DNA of 5,433 bases, taken from positions 1 to 5,433 of the forward strand of contig JALNXI010000146.1 in NCBI GenBank assembly GCA_023230425.1, given 5' to 3'. The notes under the pieces are model-generated. The model was not told the origin of the DNA, ran no database searches, and saw only the letters and a list, made by a program, of their open reading frames with translations. Of the stretch, positions 5,390 through 5,433 are shown in pieces; the first letter of the stretch is position 1, and every line of letters starts with the position of its first letter. This DNA comes from Methanoculleus sp. GTDB taxonomy: Archaea > Halobacteriota > Methanomicrobia > Methanomicrobiales > Methanoculleaceae. The position numbers and the translations under genes were made by a program.

Positions 5390-5433
5390 CTCACCCAGTA
5401 TACTCCTTATCATGAAAGAACAATAGCTTCTCG

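Larger units (their letters stand above)
5321..5433. other. A/T-rich intergenic end of window with repeated TTATTnTCAC-like motif
   Basis: The base composition changes abruptly from GC-rich coding DNA to A/T-rich sequence. After the hairpin there are three related copies of TTATT followed by TCAC: TTATTTCAC (5356-5364), TTATTCAC (5370-5377) and TTATTACTCAC (5384-5394), with the TCAC elements 13 and 17 bases apart. No gene of useful length starts here. This is most likely the upstream region of a gene beyond the right edge. Confidence 0.45.

Noticed and set aside
1..5433. CRISPR array, tRNA or rRNA gene, insertion sequence or prophage remains
   Set aside because: No regularly spaced repeats, cloverleaf or rRNA-like sequence, transposase motifs or terminal inverted repeats were seen; the coding content is chromosomal and consistent in base use.

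Overview
The window looks like the chromosome of a GC-rich methanogenic euryarchaeon, most likely a member of Methanomicrobiales such as Methanoculleus or a relative. The evidence is the split archaeal GMP synthase (a separate glutaminase subunit), an archaeal-type TraB membrane protein, the archaeal CobZ phosphatase in place of CobC, an archaeal-type CobT, and a short siroheme/ferredoxin protein of the kind methanogens carry. Several start codons lack a Shine-Dalgarno sequence and instead have an A/T-rich TATA-like box about 26-28 bases upstream. The genus is inferred from protein style and base composition, not from a database match.

The left half reads on the minus strand. Transcription runs from right to left through cobT (2937 to 1921), the GMP synthase glutaminase subunit (1883 to 1329), a YkgJ-type cysteine-cluster protein (1341 to 799) and a TraB-family membrane protein (806 to beyond the left edge). 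The last three overlap by 13 and 8 bases and look translationally coupled. The glutaminase gene also has its own candidate promoter in the 37-base gap behind cobT.

The right half reads on the plus strand: cobZ (3260-3694), cobS (3691-4401, overlapping cobZ by four bases at GTGA) and a siroheme sulfite/nitrite reductase-like iron-sulfur protein (4439-5320) with its own TATA-like box. A 322-base non-coding stretch (2938-3259), rich in inverted repeats, separates the divergent cobT and cobZ-cobS genes. The last 113 bases are A/T-rich, with a hairpin and a probable rightward promoter.

The core theme is late corrinoid (vitamin B12-type cofactor) synthesis. CobT activates the lower-ligand base to its riboside phosphate. 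CobS joins that to adenosylcobinamide-GDP, and CobZ removes the phosphate. The guanylyltransferase that makes adenosylcobinamide-GDP (CobY in archaea) is not in the window. The most unusual points are the siroheme protein, in which the basic residues that normally hold sulfite appear to be replaced, and the structured divergent control region. I did not find a clearly undescribed multi-gene system.
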